Part shown: piece after piece, positions 62,189-64,000 of the stretch
Layout of the letters: every line of letters begins with the position of its first letter
Position numbering within the stretch: the stretch's first letter is position 1
Source: Novosphingobium sp. CECT 9465
GTDB taxonomy: Bacteria > Pseudomonadota > Alphaproteobacteria > Sphingomonadales > Sphingomonadaceae
Reading direction: 5' to 3'
Length of the DNA: 64,000 nt
Assembly: GCF_920987055.1 (NCBI RefSeq)
Contig: NZ_CAKLBX010000002.1
Span: 124,001-188,000 of the forward strand
Program-made: the position numbers and the translations under genes
The notes under the pieces: generated by a model
The model's database searches: none
Told to the model about the DNA's origin: nothing
What the model saw: the letters and a program-made list of their open reading frames with translations, nothing else

Positions 62189-62572
62189 TCAACGCCAACG
62201 CACAACAGTGCCGGTACGCAGCATTGCATCGCCCAGATCGCGGCGATCGCTCAGCCTGCAAGAGGCAACAACCCGACCGTAGCTTTGATGCGAAGCCCGG
62301 CAGCGCATTGGCGGTGCAGAAACCTTTACGTGGCCAGAAGAAAGCCTTCCCTTGGCTCCGCCCAGAAGAGCCACCAGCGCATCACGAGCCTCGACCCCTG
62401 AGGCCCGCGGGCAAGGGTGACCTGCCCGGCAACTGCCATCCAATTCGCGCGCAGCAATGTTGCCCAGGCGGATCTTAGGCCCTTCCGCGCACCAGATCGG
62501 ACCATCTCCATCCCAGACAGCAACCGGCGTGCAGAGGAACGCTCCACTGGCGGCCAGCATCAAAACACTCAT
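62189..62572 (-). CDS. SNase-like secreted protein (second copy)
   Basis: It encodes 127 residues from ATG 62572, with GGAAGG eight bases upstream. It has a short signal, then 'FLCTPVAVWDGDGPIWCAEGP', split by family landmarks V-x-D-G-D, and 'IRLGNIAARELDGSC', 'GHPCPRAS' and 'DAMLRTGTVVRW'. It is clearly related to the protein at 15903-16340 but shorter at the C-terminus, ending right after the Arg-Trp motif. Catalytic competence is uncertain. It follows the helicase gene on the same strand by 170 bases. Confidence 0.62.
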   Translation of the reverse strand: MSVLMLAASGAFLCTPVAVWDGDGPIWCAEGPKIRLGNIAARELDGSCRAGHPCPRASGVEARDALVALLGGAKGRLSSGHVKVSAPPMRCRASHQSYGRVVASCRLSDRRDLGDAMLRTGTVVRWR

Positions 62573-62743
62573 TCTGTGGGCCTTCCTATTTCGCCCCGCT
62601 GCAGCATCTTGAAGTGCCTCGGGCCTCCCGACCTCCCATAGCGCCGCTGATACAGAAATCAGTGCATTCCGACCCCAAAGCAAGGGCATACTGCGCATAT
62701 CTGTTCTTTGGCTCACGATCAGGATCACATCAGAGGTATCGCA

Positions 62744-64000
62744 TTATGCCTGGAGTGAGGAAGGTTGGGACACAGCATTGGGGCGCTTCCTGAGAAGGTG
62801 CTCGAACCTGCTTCGCACCTGCTCATCAAACTTGGCGTTTCGGCGCGGTATGTATGGGTTGAGGAGAGCACGCTCTGCTGAACCCTTTGGCGGCAACTCC
62901 CGGCAAACCAACACTTGCTCTACGACTTCCAGCATTCGCGCCTGTTTCTCGAGTGGTATGGAGGCCGGTTGCAATGCGCCACATTTGATCATCCGCTCGC
63001 GCACTTCCGGACGAAAGCAGACGCAGGTTGGATTGTAATACTTGTCCAACCACCGATAGTCCGGATGCTTGCTACTCCAGCGCACTTCTCCGCTCTCGAT
63101 CCCGAATAATAGCTCCTCCAGCTTTGCTCTTGCTGCCTCATAACGGGCAGCGCGTGGCTTCAAATGACCGGACGCGATCAGGCGGGCGCGCAAATCGGGG
63201 CGGTGTCCAGGAAAGCTGGGGGACAGGAGATTTCTCAGCCTGTCCTCTGCAAGGTTTAGCTTGCCATACAGCCGCAATTTGGCGCGACCCTGGATGATCT
63301 CGTCGACGAGAGTTTCAGCCTGGAGCGTCGAATTCCCTTTGCTGAAGCTCGAGAGTTCGATGCGCGAATGCTGTATCGAGCCGGCCGCAAATTCCACATC
63401 AAAAAGGGGCACCCGCTCTGCAGGGATATCGATGCCCCCAAGCCTGATAGCCGTGCGCTTAGGAGCGGTGGTGCTGAACTGGCCGTCGGGACTGATGTTG
63501 GTCTTCAACATGGCCACGTCCGCAAGAGTATCGTGTGAGAACGTCAGCTCATCCTCGGCAGCGTAAACCTCTCGCATGGGGTCCAAAAATGATCGGTAGT
63601 ATTGCCGCGAGCGGGAGACCGCGACACTCAGAGCATCGACAGCATAATAGTATGTGCTGCCCGGCTTCTGATCCGCCTTTCTGATCAGGCGTCCGATCTT
63701 CTGGATGGCATTGCGGTAATTGTAGGGGTTCCAGGCGCAGTCGAAGCCAAGATGAAGCTCAGGGTAATCGAAACCTTCGCGAAGTCGATAGACAACGCAG
63801 GCAATTTTGGTGTGGCCTTGCGGATCGCGCCAAGCCTGGAGCTGTGGATCGATTTCGTCGGCGCCTTGCCCCGATCTGCCCTCGCCCAAAATGGCGGTCG
63901 CATAGTTTTGCGTGCCGAAAATCGTGTTTATATATTGCGCGCAGGCCCGCGCATGCGCCTTGTTGGGTAGCCAGAAAATCGCTTTCGAGCCGCTGTGATT
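62744..64000 (-). CDS. superfamily 2 DEAD/DEAH-box helicase, C-terminal part (runs off window)
   Basis: The frame is open from the window edge (64000) and ends at 62744, giving about 418 residues of the C-terminus. Helicase domain 2 is clear: 'SKAIFWLPNKAHARACAQY' (motif IV region), 'VYRLREGFDYPELHLG' (motif V) and 'AIQKIGRLIRKA' (motif VI). About 250 further residues form a C-terminal extension with alpha-helical, Arg-rich segments ('RPDLRARLIASGHLKPRAARYEA', broken here by position) and a Cys pair 'TCVCF'. It resembles helicases of defence or restriction systems rather than a housekeeping RecG/RecQ type. The N-terminal ATPase half lies beyond the window. Confidence 0.72.
   Translation of the reverse strand, partial: NHSGSKAIFWLPNKAHARACAQYINTIFGTQNYATAILGEGRSGQGADEIDPQLQAWRDPQGHTKIACVVYRLREGFDYPELHLGFDCAWNPYNYRNAIQKIGRLIRKADQKPGSTYYYAVDALSVAVSRSRQYYRSFLDPMREVYAAEDELTFSHDTLADVAMLKTNISPDGQFSTTAPKRTAIRLGGIDIPAERVPLFDVEFAAGSIQHSRIELSSFSKGNSTLQAETLVDEIIQGRAKLRLYGKLNLAEDRLRNLLSPSFPGHRPDLRARLIASGHLKPRAARYEAARAKLEELLFGIESGEVRWSSKHPDYRWLDKYYNPTCVCFRPEVRERMIKCGALQPASIPLEKQARMLEVVEQVLVCRELPPKGSAERALLNPYIPRRNAKFDEQVRSRFEHLLRKRPNAVSQPSSLQA

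Noticed and set aside
1..64000. CRISPR arrays, rRNA or tRNA genes
   Set aside because: No regularly spaced direct repeats and no recognisable tRNA TPsiC/anticodon arrangement or rRNA landmark was seen; a tRNAscan run would be decisive.

Overview
The window is about 64 kb of GC-rich DNA that reads as an alphaproteobacterium, most likely a member of the Sphingomonadales (Erythrobacter/Sphingomonas-like). This is inferred from base composition, the plasmid-type F-like transfer genes, the OmpW/DUF2490-type outer-membrane proteins, and an intergenic repeat family of a kind common in that order. I saw no rRNA, tRNA or CRISPR array.

Layout. (1) 1-5.2 kb: end of an F-type conjugation operon (TraH C-terminus, complete TraG), a small membrane protein, two convergent GntR/FCD-like regulators and a small hypothetical gene. 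(2) 5.6-26.4 kb: a dense defence or DNA-processing island. It holds an orphan PD-(D/E)XK-like protein, a HEPN-like protein followed by a reading frame with two internal amber codons, and a DUF4297-type nuclease with a HerA translocase. Divergent from that pair is a Mre11/Rad50-like pair. Then come an SNase-like secreted protein with a coupled micro-membrane protein, a DUF3883 nuclease-like gene convergent with a tandem-HNH protein, an MmeI-like single-chain restriction-modification enzyme divergent from an unknown gene and an XRE-ImmA regulator, an AbiF/Abi_2 HEPN gene preceded by a compact structured RNA, and a serine recombinase. (3) 26.5-35.6 kb: two VapBC modules bracket a LysR-controlled redox/hydrolase cluster (NTF2-like, SDR, alpha/beta hydrolase, GMC oxidoreductase). 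Its LysR gene is split by an IS21-family element with a visible target duplication. (4) 35.6-50.9 kb: chromosomal-looking genes (AraC-GyrI, DJ-1/PfpI with divergent LysR, TerC, methyltransferase, two CorA-type transporters, hydrolases, SdpRI, a sterol-desaturase-like enzyme), with five copies of one intergenic repeat and several decayed genes (LytTR regulator, S41 peptidase, truncated SDR). (5) 52.4-61.8 kb: a four-gene signal-transduction operon (NarX-like kinase, NarL-like regulator, hybrid kinase, single-receiver protein) divergent from an envelope-protein group, then an HtrA-like protease. (6) 62.2-64 kb: a second SNase-like protein and a helicase that runs off the window.

Most notable points. 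The nuclease-HerA pair lies head-to-head with a Mre11/Rad50-like pair, reminiscent of the archaeal HerA-NurA-Mre11-Rad50 cluster. The AbiF gene has a promoter, hairpin and T-tract immediately upstream. The DUF3883/double-HNH pair is an unfamiliar nuclease combination. The HEPN + amber-interrupted gene pair is unexplained. Across the window, five in-frame nonsense codons in four loci are all TAG. All coordinates and motifs were read by eye; family names rest on recognised motifs, not on searches.
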